From the NCBI GenBank assembly GCA_021159005.1, contig JAGGSN010000054.1:1-34273 (forward strand): a stretch of 34,273 nucleotides of DNA, read 5' to 3'. Within the stretch, counting starts at the first letter, position 1. Each line of letters begins with the position of its first letter. Position numbers and translations under genes: made by a program. The stretch comes from Candidatus Zixiibacteriota bacterium. Its GTDB lineage: Bacteria > Zixibacteria > MSB-5A5 > UBA10806 > 4484-95. Of this stretch, positions 22,631-31,922 are shown piece by piece. Under the pieces are notes generated by a model that saw only the letters and a program-made list of their open reading frames with translations, made no database searches and was not told the origin of the DNA.

Positions 22631-25132
22631 ATGAAAAGCAAGCCCCCAAAACACTATCCCTTTGATGAGATTGAACCTAAATGGCAGAAAATCTGGAGCG
22701 AAAAAGGTCTATATACGACCAATCTCGATGATACTGAGAAGAAATTATATACTCTTGTGATGTTTCCCTATCCATCAGGCGAAAAGATGCATATCGGACA
22801 CTGGTACAATTATGGGCCAACCGATACCTGGGCGCGTCTGAAAAAGATGCAGGGCTATAATGTGTTTTTTCCTATCGGCTATGATGCTTTTGGGTTGCCG
22901 GCGGAAAATTTTGCTATCAAACATAAAGTGCATCCGGCAATATCGACCAAGCAAAATATCGGTTATTTCCGTTCGCAATTTAAGCAAATCGGCTCGATGA
23001 TAGATTGGAACTCCGAGTTCGCCACCTCCGACCCTGAATACTACAAATGGACGCAATGGCTGTTTATCAAGCTGTTTGAAAATGGGCTTGCCTATCGCAA
23101 AAAAGCGCCGGTTAACTGGTGCCCCAAATGCCATACGGTGCTGGCCAATGAGCAGGTTCTTGATGGTTTGTGCGAACGCTGCGAATCTGAGGTTACCAAG
23201 AAGGACCTGACCCAGTGGTTTTTCAAAATCACCGACTATGCCGACCGTCTGTTGGCTGACCATAAGAAGCTTGACTGGCAGTCGAAAACAATCACCATGC
23301 AGAAAAACTGGATTGGCAAATCTGTCGGCAGTGAAATAATTTTCACACACAAGGAAACGGGGGAGAGGATACCGATTTTCACTACTCGTGCCGACACTCT
23401 TTTCGGCGTAACTTACATGGTGCTGGCTCCGGAGCATCCGCTTGTAGAAAAGGTAACAACCGCTGATAACAAACAGCAGGTTGAGGAATATCAGAAACAG
23501 ACACGTAAAGCCTCGGATATTGACCGCATGTCGGCTACCCGTGAAAAAACCGGCGTGTTCACCGGCGCCTACTGTATAAATCCGATAAACGGCGATAGCG
23601 TCCCAATCTGGGTTGCCGACTATGTGCTGTATTCCTACGGCACCGGCGCAGTTATGGCAGTTCCCGGTCATGACCAGCGAGACTGGGAGTTCGCCACGAA
23701 TTTTAATCTGCCAATCAAACCGGTGATAGCTCCGAAAGGCAAGTCTGAGGTAGATCTGTCTGAATGTGCATACGAGGAATACGGCGTGATGATAAACTCC
23801 GGCGATTTTAGCGGGCAATCTTCAGAGGATGGCATGATAAATGTAACCGCCAAACTCGAAAGAAATAAAATGGGTAAAAGCACGGTGAATTACCGTCTGC
23901 GCGACTGGCTGATTTCCCGTCAGCGATACTGGGGAGCGCCGATACCGATAATATTCTGCAATGCCTGCGGTGAGGTGCCAGTACCGGAAAGCGACCTGCC
24001 GGTTCTTCTGCCTGATATCGATAATTACAGCCCGACAGAAGAGGGCGAATCACCGCTGGCTCGTTCTGATGAGTTTGTCAATGTGCCATGCCCGAAATGC
24101 GGCAAGCCAGCGAAAAGATCGGTTGAGACAATGGATACTTTCGTGGATTCAGCCTGGTATTTCCTGCGTTATCCCGATGCTAATTACAGCGAAGGTATGT
24201 TTAATCCCAAACGAGTAAAGCAGTGGCTGCCGATTGATTTTTATGTCGGCGGCGCCGAGCATTCCTGCACTCATCTTATTTATGCCCGGTTTATAACTAA
24301 AGTCCTGCATGATTTGGGTTATATCGATTTTGATGAACCGTTTCTGAAATTGCGGCATCAGGGAATTATTTCCACTAAAGGAGCTAAGATATCGAAATCT
24401 AAGGATAATGTTATCAACCCGGATAGCTTTATCGACAGGTACGGCTCGGATACATTTAGAATCTACCTGATGTTTATGAGCTCCTACACCGAAGGCGGCG
24501 ATTGGGATGATTCTGGTATAAGCGGGGTTGCCAGATTTTTGGGCAGAGTCTATCGCTTGATGGAAAAATATTTGGATGACATTAAATCAATAAACGGCAT
24601 ATCATACAATAACATAACAAGTAATGACGATGAGCTAAAGTATTACTTGAACTACACCATCAAGAAAGTCGGCGAGGATATCAATTCGCTCGATTACAAC
24701 ACAGCTATTGCCGCTATGATGGAGTTTTTAAATTTGCTGTATAATCGCTCGGAGAATGGCGATAAATCCGAATTGTTCAGATACTCGCTTCTGAAATATA
24801 TCCAGATTCTGGCGCCATTCGCTCCGCATTTTTCGGAAGAATTCTGGTCGCGTTTAAAAAATCCTATTGAGAACATGTTTAATTATAAATCGATATTCGA
24901 AAGCAGTTGGCCTGAGTATGATCATAAAGCTCTGATTAAGCAAACTATAACAATGGTGGCTCAGATTAATGGCAAGCTTCGGGCTTCGTTTGATGTTGCC
25001 AAAGATATTTCTAAAAATGATTTTCTGGAACTGATTAAAAAGGATGAGAAGGTATCCCGTCATCTTGAAGATAAATCGGTTATCAAAGAGATATTTGTGC
25101 CGGGGAAATTAGCGAATATTGTTGTGAAGTGA
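22631..25132 (+). CDS. leuS: Leucyl-tRNA synthetase
   Basis: This class Ia enzyme charges tRNA-Leu with leucine in the cytoplasm. The 833-residue product has PYPSGEKMHIGHWYNYG with HIGH at 54-57, zinc-type Cys pairs in NWCPKCH and LCERCE, the CP1 editing domain (about 220-420, with TTRADTLFGVTYMVLAPEH), the catalytic continuation VNYRLRDWLISRQRYWGAPI, the KMSKS-equivalent KISKS near 585, and an anticodon-binding helical domain at the end. Length is normal for bacterial LeuS. ATG has AAGAGGT six bases upstream. It is a single-gene unit. Confidence 0.98.
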   Translation: MKSKPPKHYPFDEIEPKWQKIWSEKGLYTTNLDDTEKKLYTLVMFPYPSGEKMHIGHWYNYGPTDTWARLKKMQGYNVFFPIGYDAFGLPAENFAIKHKVHPAISTKQNIGYFRSQFKQIGSMIDWNSEFATSDPEYYKWTQWLFIKLFENGLAYRKKAPVNWCPKCHTVLANEQVLDGLCERCESEVTKKDLTQWFFKITDYADRLLADHKKLDWQSKTITMQKNWIGKSVGSEIIFTHKETGERIPIFTTRADTLFGVTYMVLAPEHPLVEKVTTADNKQQVEEYQKQTRKASDIDRMSATREKTGVFTGAYCINPINGDSVPIWVADYVLYSYGTGAVMAVPGHDQRDWEFATNFNLPIKPVIAPKGKSEVDLSECAYEEYGVMINSGDFSGQSSEDGMINVTAKLERNKMGKSTVNYRLRDWLISRQRYWGAPIPIIFCNACGEVPVPESDLPVLLPDIDNYSPTEEGESPLARSDEFVNVPCPKCGKPAKRSVETMDTFVDSAWYFLRYPDANYSEGMFNPKRVKQWLPIDFYVGGAEHSCTHLIYARFITKVLHDLGYIDFDEPFLKLRHQGIISTKGAKISKSKDNVINPDSFIDRYGSDTFRIYLMFMSSYTEGGDWDDSGISGVARFLGRVYRLMEKYLDDIKSINGISYNNITSNDDELKYYLNYTIKKVGEDINSLDYNTAIAAMMEFLNLLYNRSENGDKSELFRYSLLKYIQILAPFAPHFSEEFWSRLKNPIENMFNYKSIFESSWPEYDHKALIKQTITMVAQINGKLRASFDVAKDISKNDFLELIKKDEKVSRHLEDKSVIKEIFVPGKLANIVVK

Positions 25133-25314
25133 ATGCAGGCAGAAGCAGCATTAAAAATGCAACACAACATCGTCAGCTGCTTAAGATATATCAAGATAAT
25201 TTAAACCGGAGAAGAAGAGGGTATTAAATAGCATTTAAGGAATAATATATATTATTCCTTAAATACGATACATAATATATCTTATAGGACGCTATATATG
25301 CAATTAAAAATAAG

Positions 25315-27426
25315 CTAAACCATCCAAAATTGGCTATCCGATAAATCTGGCCTTATCGGAATTGTGTCTACTACAGGCCACCTTTCTATCTCGTTCTCAC
25401 CATCAAATACCTTGACTTTTAACGATGACATCTCGCCGCCTATATCCTTTATATGAAACCCAAGCTCTAAGATGCTGCCTATACGACAATTTATAAAGTT
25501 GGTTTTTTGATTAGAGCTGACACAACCGTTTTTACAGATAATCTCAAAACCCTCCGGCTTAGTGAACTGGAATTTTACAATCATATGTTTAATATCCGTT
25601 CCGAAAGTCGGGTCAACACGTAAAAATACCTCGCCGCGCTTACCATAGCCGTAATAAATTGCGCTAAGCTTCCGGTCGGCTTTATGCATAGTTGAGCCAG
25701 CTTTCTGACAATCGAAAAAGCCAGCATTCGCCCATTCATAAAAATGCGTAATCTTGCCGTCAAGCTTAGGCTTGATAAAGTCAATCGGCTCTGTGAGGTG
25801 CGCTCTGATATAATCAGTTCTGATAGGTTTAAACAGCTCCGGCGGAATATCCAATTCTAAAATCGTATAGACATTCATCAGATGCGCTCGGTAAAGCCGG
25901 TCGAAACGGTCATTATCCGGGCTGGAATGCTCATCACCAAACCACCAGCACCAGTCTGAACCCTCAGCGATAAATATCTCTTTCTTGGCTAAGTCAAGAG
26001 ATTCCTTAGAGATTGCTTTATCGGGCGATTTTATCTTATTTTCAAGGGCTTGACGGGCATCATACAGGAGATCCCAGGCTTTATTATCCTCGGGATGTCC
26101 TATCCAGATACCGAAATCATGATTTATCCAGCTTCCCGGGTGAAGTTTACCCAACGAACACATTTGTTCAGTAGTTTTAATCGCTTCTGAAAAAGTCATC
26201 GTTTTAATTGATGGATGCTCTGATAATCGCGTATATAACGTTTCAAGGAACGCATGACCATCATCGGGAAAATATTCCCAGACGTTTTCACCATCCAAAG
26301 CGATACAGACTACAGGTTCATGATCGTGATTAGCGCGAAAGTTCTTGTCGATATTTTCCAGCTTGCCGATAAAATCATCAACTGCCGCTTCAGGCTCCAT
26401 ATGTGAATAGACAAAACCTATCAGGTCTGAGAGGACATGATCGCGAAAGAAAATACTAAGACTTTTATCCTTGATAGTCATTTTATATGGCTGATACAAT
26501 TCGCCGGTTTTAATTATCCGGTTGTCCCCGCTTCTTCTTATCCCTCTGCTAAGGCTTAATGCTAATATCTCTTCATCAGTGGCAATCCATTCAATGCCGG
26601 CATCGACGAGAATAGGGATAATCTGTTCCGAAACAGATCCCTCAGATGGCCACATGCCTTTCGGTTTATAACCAAACTTTATTTTAAAATATTCTATTGC
26701 CGTTGCTATTTGCTCTGCGGCATCCTCAGGATGAGTAAAACGGTTATCCGGAAGCGAAATCAAAGGCACAGATTGGCGAGCAATCTCAGTATCGCAAAGA
26801 AGCGGCAATATCGGGTGAAAATACGGGCTTACCGATAGTTCTATCTGTCCTTTAACAGCCATCTTTTTATACAAAGGGATTATTTTACCCATAAGCTTTT
26901 GCTGAAATTTAAACAGTAATTCTTTATCATCCTCAGTGTATTTTTCTTGTTTTTTAAGAAGGTGTTTTATCGGCTTATCATCTTTGAAAATCGGGTCAAT
27001 CCAAGCAAGATTTGAAAGAACTTGAAGGTCGAGCCAGTCCTGTTTTGTGAAATCACTAATATCATTGTTTCTTGATTTGTATAGCTCATTATACCTTCTT
27101 ACAGGTTCTATCATAGTTTCATAATTTGCCTTGAAGAACTCGGCAAGAATCGTATGTTTGTCTGTATCGCTTAAGGTGTCGGCAGTTTTACGGGAAAGCT
27201 CTAAGTGATCCTCTACAGCCTCTCCCCTGCCGTATTCCTCGATTTGCTCTAGAAGCGATGGCACGAGATTGAAGGTTTGTTTTATATCGGGAAACTTATC
27301 GAGTATAGCGGCCATATCATAGTAGTCTTTAGTGCCGTGAAGACGCACCCAGGGCATAAGATAACGACCTGTAAGCAGGTCTTTATAGAACGGTTGATGC
27401 ATATGCCACAGGATACAGAGTTTCAA
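25315..27426 (-). CDS. Glycoside hydrolase family 57 protein
   Basis: The 703-residue product starts at TTG, preceded by AAAGGG, and reads MKLCILWHMHQPFYKD. This HMHQP block opens the GH57 catalytic barrel. The likely nucleophile is E262 in MWPSEGSVSE and the acid is D378 in CIALDGENVWEYF; WIATDEEIL lies between. About residues 440-510 hold the family's helical region with WCWWFGDEHSS, and the last 150 residues form a beta-sandwich-like tail. GH57 enzymes cut or rearrange alpha-glucans such as glycogen. No signal peptide is seen, so it acts in the cytoplasm, probably on stored glucan. The exact activity is not resolved. Confidence 0.9.
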   Translation of the reverse strand: MKLCILWHMHQPFYKDLLTGRYLMPWVRLHGTKDYYDMAAILDKFPDIKQTFNLVPSLLEQIEEYGRGEAVEDHLELSRKTADTLSDTDKHTILAEFFKANYETMIEPVRRYNELYKSRNNDISDFTKQDWLDLQVLSNLAWIDPIFKDDKPIKHLLKKQEKYTEDDKELLFKFQQKLMGKIIPLYKKMAVKGQIELSVSPYFHPILPLLCDTEIARQSVPLISLPDNRFTHPEDAAEQIATAIEYFKIKFGYKPKGMWPSEGSVSEQIIPILVDAGIEWIATDEEILALSLSRGIRRSGDNRIIKTGELYQPYKMTIKDKSLSIFFRDHVLSDLIGFVYSHMEPEAAVDDFIGKLENIDKNFRANHDHEPVVCIALDGENVWEYFPDDGHAFLETLYTRLSEHPSIKTMTFSEAIKTTEQMCSLGKLHPGSWINHDFGIWIGHPEDNKAWDLLYDARQALENKIKSPDKAISKESLDLAKKEIFIAEGSDWCWWFGDEHSSPDNDRFDRLYRAHLMNVYTILELDIPPELFKPIRTDYIRAHLTEPIDFIKPKLDGKITHFYEWANAGFFDCQKAGSTMHKADRKLSAIYYGYGKRGEVFLRVDPTFGTDIKHMIVKFQFTKPEGFEIICKNGCVSSNQKTNFINCRIGSILELGFHIKDIGGEMSSLKVKVFDGENEIERWPVVDTIPIRPDLSDSQFWMV

Positions 27427-27811
27427 TTTGCTGACCCTTTATTTGATTTTGTAATTATATAACGAAAGATAATCATCGCTTTCTCCACAATGATAAAAAT
27501 ATCTAAATACGGCATGGTTTTGCAAGCTAATTTTTCAGGAGTTTTTCCGAAAAGATAGATATTAACCATATTAAAAATGACCTGCCGATTTTCTTAGCAA
27601 GTAAAATATTTCAGTTCATCCGCCTTAGGCGGACTACGAACTGACACAACATAAAAATAGGTATGAGTCGTCCGTTAACTGCTGCCGTACTACCCTATTG
27701 GGGTTTTTAATAGGCGGGCTTTTTAAACTCGCTCCGACTCTGAAAGGGTCGGCTATTAATTCCGATTGATAAATGTATAAATAAACAGTCTGTAGTCAAC
27801 AACCAGACAGG
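27427..27811. other. Intergenic gap with one family E palindrome
   Basis: No gene is seen in 385 bases. TCCGCCTTAGGCGGA lies at 27619-27633. A weak hairpin CCTATT/AATAGG lies near 27694-27714. The promoter of the GH57 gene is expected in the first half. Confidence 0.5.
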
Positions 27812-28498
27812 TTAATCAACCTGAACTCTATACTTTGCCTCAACCAGTTTTTCTTTTGCTTGGGATGCAAACCTTGAAGTATTGTAGTTGTCTACAATCT
27901 GCTGGTAGGAGTTTTGGGCCTTGTCAAATTGCTTGGCATTGTTAAAAGCTCTGCCAGCCGCCATATAATAGCCGGGCGAATAATCATCATCCATTGATAA
28001 TTCGGCGGCGCTGAAATAATAATCGCCAGCTTTTTCAAAATTGTTCTGCTGTTCAAAACAATTCGCGGCGCCGACATGCGCTGCCACAAGAAGCCTTGCG
28101 GTTTTGCCGTATTCGTTTATATATTTATCGAAATAAAATATCGCGCTATCGCAATTATTCTGGTCAAAATATACCTTGCCCAGATTATAACAAGCGCGGT
28201 CTGCCGATATGGTTGATTCATATTCATCAATTATTGTATTATATTGATTAATAGCCAAGGCGGGCTGCCGCATCGCCATAGATAGCTGAGCTTTGCCGAA
28301 TAATATCTCTGCATCATAGCTTTTTTTCTGGATGCTGTAATTAATATAATAAATTATCGCTATTATAGCGGCAATTGCTACCGCTCCACCAATGAAAATG
28401 TTTCTATTTTGTTGAATATATTCAGAAGCTTTAAAAGCTGTATTGACCAGCTTATCTTCCTTCATCTGCTGTTTCGTAATTCTTTTCTCGGGGCTCAA
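27812..28498 (-). CDS. Membrane-anchored TPR protein (YfgM-like)
   Basis: The start is TTG at 28498 with AAGGAGG five bases upstream. The 228-residue protein has a charged cytoplasmic head (about 1-32), a single membrane segment IFIGGAVAIAAIIAIIYYIN (34-53) and four or five TPR helices pairs in the periplasm, for example YNLGKVYFDQNNCDSAIFYF and KAGDYYFSAAEL. This layout is that of YfgM, a SecYEG-associated periplasmic chaperone helper, but generic TPR scaffolds look alike. It is transcribed alone. Confidence 0.8.
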   Translation of the reverse strand: MSPEKRITKQQMKEDKLVNTAFKASEYIQQNRNIFIGGAVAIAAIIAIIYYINYSIQKKSYDAEILFGKAQLSMAMRQPALAINQYNTIIDEYESTISADRACYNLGKVYFDQNNCDSAIFYFDKYINEYGKTARLLVAAHVGAANCFEQQNNFEKAGDYYFSAAELSMDDDYSPGYYMAAGRAFNNAKQFDKAQNSYQQIVDNYNTSRFASQAKEKLVEAKYRVQVD

Positions 28499-28618
28499 TC
28501 CGACCTCCTTCTTAATTATTGCAATCTTAAAATCTATACATATATCGTCTGCTTGGCAAGGTAATTTTAACTATAAAATCATCATTCGCCTTGAGTTGTA
28601 TTTCGCTAATCATAATAG

Positions 28619-28661
28619 AAAAGGCGTCTAATAACTCCTGTTGGATCAAAAGACGCCTTTT
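28619..28661 (-). terminator. Rho-independent terminator of the LVIVD lipoprotein gene
   Basis: The arms AAAAGGCGTCT and AGACGCCTTTT pair perfectly over 11 bp with a 21-base loop, about 60 bases past the stop at 28720. The stem also carries a T-run on the plus strand and could act both ways. Confidence 0.8.
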
Positions 28662-28719
28662 ATCTCTTAAGCTAACTTTCTTAATTATCTTACGCTATTA
28701 ACTAATACAGCATTTATTA

Positions 28720-30240
28720 TTATTTAAATTCAAACAACAATAAACCCGGCCATCTATCCGCCAAATAAACATAATCATCATTAGCAAATACTCCGGATGC
28801 TCCACCTTTTGTATTATAACTGGCAACAACAGATGCTTCAGCAATATCTACAACCTGTAAACCGCCGTTGAAATAAGCGGCTATAAAAGCATAACCACCA
28901 TGAACATGGACATCCTTTGCAAAACCGGTTTCATTCTCGCCCGGTAAAGTTATAGGGCTTCCGATAATTGCTGGCTGAGTCGGGTCTGTAATGTCAACCA
29001 TCACAAGACCAACCTTGCCGTATGCTAAATAGGCGGTATTGCCATCAACAAAAACACCCATAACTGAATCTGCAGCGGTATACGAGTAATTTCCTGCCAG
29101 AGTCGGATTTTCAGGAGTTGAAATATCAACTATTTGCAGACCGGAATCCGCATCGGCAATATAAACATAATCGCCGCTTAAATATATATCATATGCGGTT
29201 CCGGGAGTAGGCCAGGTTCCTACGACCGTCGGGTCAGATTCATCAGTGCCAATATCAATCGCAAACAAACTGTCGCCATTAACTGTAAAAACATAGCTAT
29301 TACCATCATTAACAGCGGAGGCATAGAAAATATCATCTTCGCCGGATGGTGTTGGATCATAATATGATTGGGCATCATGATAAGTATCAATCATACTTGC
29401 GGGATTAGTTACATCGATTATTATCACTCCGGGACCTGAAAGATAGGCTCGATCGCCGGAAACTGTTATATCTCGGACAGTATAATTAGCAATATTCCCA
29501 TCAAACGCGCCAATCTGATGAATCGTTTTAACGGTTATAGAGTCTGTGCCGCCTAATAAAATTATGGTATCGACAACATTGACTACTCGCAAGCCGAAGT
29601 TGTCATCAGCAATATAGATAAGGCTGTTATTGTCGCTTTCGACAAACACTTTATTAACATTACCCGGTGTGCTTCCATTTCCGGTGTCATAAATCATATG
29701 CAAGGTGTCTAAATAAAGCCTGCTGGTCGAGAAGTTCCAGATTTCGCTTTCAGCCGATTCACCCCAAGTAGTGTCGGTAACATAAACCCAGATAGAATCA
29801 TCATCTTCAACATCGTACACTCGATTAGAATCAATTTTGGATATTACCCTCTCTTTAGCTATAACTTTCCAATAGTAAGTTGTGTCGAGTTCGAGCGCAT
29901 ATGAGGTATCATAACTATAAAAACGATAGCTATAGGTCTTTTGCTGTGCCGAGAAAAGCGGCGGGTCGGATTCATTGCCAAAATAAAGATCATACACTAA
30001 GGTGTCCAGATCAATATCGCTGCAAAGCCATGTAATTTTTAAATCCAAACTTAAATCCGTAGCTCCATTAGCGGGATAAGGCTCGCTTGGCGTTGTCGGG
30101 GGATGCTTTACAACATCTGTAATGTCGTCATTATCACCGCAGCCGGTTATAGCGAACAGCATAATAAGAACTGCGGAAAATATTTTAATCCCGAAACCTA
30201 TTGAATCCTTTAGGGATGCTTTAACATTGAAACACTTCAC
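28720..30240 (-). CDS. LVIVD-repeat beta-propeller lipoprotein
   Basis: The start is GTG at 30240 with AGGAGG five bases upstream. The 506-residue product has a lipoprotein signal ending in LFAITGC (Cys34). A fibronectin-like domain follows (about 47-170: PSEPYPANGATDLSLDLKIT and TTYYWKVIAKE), then a propeller of LVIVD-type repeats. Examples are GLRVVNVVDT, GPGVIIIDVTNPASM, DSGLQIVDISTPENPTLAG, GLVMVDITDPTQPAIIG and GGLQVVDIAEA. Such proteins are anchored to a membrane and face the outside or periplasm; ligands are unknown. Confidence 0.85.
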   Translation of the reverse strand: MKCFNVKASLKDSIGFGIKIFSAVLIMLFAITGCGDNDDITDVVKHPPTTPSEPYPANGATDLSLDLKITWLCSDIDLDTLVYDLYFGNESDPPLFSAQQKTYSYRFYSYDTSYALELDTTYYWKVIAKERVISKIDSNRVYDVEDDDSIWVYVTDTTWGESAESEIWNFSTSRLYLDTLHMIYDTGNGSTPGNVNKVFVESDNNSLIYIADDNFGLRVVNVVDTIILLGGTDSITVKTIHQIGAFDGNIANYTVRDITVSGDRAYLSGPGVIIIDVTNPASMIDTYHDAQSYYDPTPSGEDDIFYASAVNDGNSYVFTVNGDSLFAIDIGTDESDPTVVGTWPTPGTAYDIYLSGDYVYIADADSGLQIVDISTPENPTLAGNYSYTAADSVMGVFVDGNTAYLAYGKVGLVMVDITDPTQPAIIGSPITLPGENETGFAKDVHVHGGYAFIAAYFNGGLQVVDIAEASVVASYNTKGGASGVFANDDYVYLADRWPGLLLFEFK

Positions 30241-30506
30241 AAAATCCTCCTAATTTTTATCAAAATCACTTTTTCTCTTTACCCTTTCGCCTGATTTACT
30301 ATTTTACAGCATAGCAATGAGTAAATTCAGAAGTTTATAATAATTATGTAAGATGATGCAGTCAAGCTAATTTTAAAGGAATTTAAGAATTTCAAGGTTC
30401 ATCAATTGCGAATCGACTATGGTCCATAAGATTGGGAAGCTTATTATTGTTTGCTTTGACAGCTAAAAATTAAGCCAATATAACAACGGCTTTTAAGGCG
30501 ATTAAT

Positions 30507-31553
30507 CTACTGGCAAAGCGATTTGGGAACAACTGCATCATCCGTAACCTGCTCAACCGGATAAAAACTGCTTTGGGAAGCTGTAAATATATTATAGTGA
30601 CTGCCCTGATAATCGATAAATGATATTTCTCTGCTGTCGGGCGACCAGTCGACAATTCGCCTATCGCCAAATACAAGCGGTTGGGGAAGCGTGATTTGCT
30701 TAACTGTCTGATAGTCTCTAAAACCAATATCGATTACAATCAGCTCAGACTGGGCAACACATGCTAAATACCGTCTGTTGGGCGATATTGCCGGAAAAGT
30801 CAGGTTCATCCCGCTTATTAATGTGTCTATTTTCAGGGTGTCGGAATAGAGGAGATTGCCGGCATGAATCGAGTATAAACCTTTGCCGGTTTCGTCCCAT
30901 TCATAATAGTCCCCCACTATATTTTGGATATAATAAAGAAGATGTCCTTCATTATCGTATACATGAACAACGCCGGCTTTGACGGCAACTTTCTGACCAT
31001 CGACAGACCAAGCCGCATGATAATTGCCGCTCCGCGATATATTGCTTAGTTGAGAGGAAACACCTGTATCTATATTCAAAACGCTGACATTGATTTCATC
31101 ATTATTGGGAATAGACTTGAAATATATTAACTTGGGTTCGGCGGGCGAGGTTATTATCTTATGAATTGAATCATTGCTTGAGTGAAACACATAATTCTCC
31201 AAACTAACCGGGTCTGCTTTATACAATGCTGACCCGATGCTTCCCGATGAGATATAGATAAAAGCGCTTTTATCATACAGCCAGTAGGGATAGCAGTCAT
31301 TGGCGATATTATTGCTGATATTAATCGATTCGGGAGTATAGTCATAGATATTGACTAAAAATATCTCCGTATCCGATGCCAATGAATCTGCATAGGCGGT
31401 ATAGGCAATCATACCGGTATTATAACCCGGACCGTTATTAAGGGGCGTATCTTTTACGCAGGAAATGATGAAGAATAAAAAGAGCAGGCTTAGCAATATG
31501 AAATGTTTTTGGGTTATGATATTTTCGCTATAGTATCCGAGTTTTATTGCCAT
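30507..31553 (-). CDS. PD40/TolB-like propeller lipoprotein
   Basis: The frame stays open upstream to 31814, but the start at 31553 is preferred because it gives a signal ending in the lipobox FFIISC (Cys32), while the upstream part translates repeat DNA. AAGG lies about 10 bases before the ATG, a weak site. The 348-residue product has repeats of the PD40 style, such as NDCYPYWLYDKSAFIYISS, HAAWSVDGQKVAV, TFPAISPNRRYLACVAQ and IVDWSPDSREISFIDYQG. It is probably a propeller on the outer or inner membrane surface. It is in the same orientation as the LVIVD gene, 266 bases away. Confidence 0.75.
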   Translation of the reverse strand: MAIKLGYYSENIITQKHFILLSLLFLFFIISCVKDTPLNNGPGYNTGMIAYTAYADSLASDTEIFLVNIYDYTPESINISNNIANDCYPYWLYDKSAFIYISSGSIGSALYKADPVSLENYVFHSSNDSIHKIITSPAEPKLIYFKSIPNNDEINVSVLNIDTGVSSQLSNISRSGNYHAAWSVDGQKVAVKAGVVHVYDNEGHLLYYIQNIVGDYYEWDETGKGLYSIHAGNLLYSDTLKIDTLISGMNLTFPAISPNRRYLACVAQSELIVIDIGFRDYQTVKQITLPQPLVFGDRRIVDWSPDSREISFIDYQGSHYNIFTASQSSFYPVEQVTDDAVVPKSLCQ

Positions 31554-31922
31554 CAGTTTATTGCCTTGATATTTTTCCAATCCATTTCCAAAACCATCTG
31601 CTGGCAGTATAATAAATGTTTTATATAATAGTAATTCTTTTGTTGCTGTTTTTGTTGAAATTACTTTAAAAATGTGCTGCCTGTGTATCCGGTCTGTTTT
31701 GCTGCCTGTGTGCCGGAACGTATATTTTTGACAAATCAATGAACCCCTCTTGTTGCCAAGCGCTGCTTGATAACAAGAGGGCGTATGCAATACGCTCCTA
31801 CGCAGGTACCTCACCTAACAGATGAGTTTATCTTTTAAACCCTAATATGTTGATTTATAAGCTAACTGAATTCAAGATATAATAATCTACACATCAAATG
31901 GTGTCTTTATCAAGCCTCTCCC
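31554..31922. repeat. Intergenic gap with adjacent hairpins
   Basis: No gene is supported. Arms CCTCTTGTT and AACAAGAGG form a hairpin at 31746-31780, immediately followed by GCGTATGCAATACGC (31781-31795, a family D relative also seen at 8022). A direct repeat GCTGCCTGTGT lies near 31676 and 31700. Confidence 0.6.

Noticed and set aside
22775-23818. A 347-aa minus-strand reading frame
   Set aside because: It lies wholly antisense inside leuS and has no recognisable domain.
31554-31814. An 87-residue N-terminal extension of the PD40-like lipoprotein
   Set aside because: It would bury the lipobox signal inside the protein, and its codons cover hairpin repeats and intergenic DNA.
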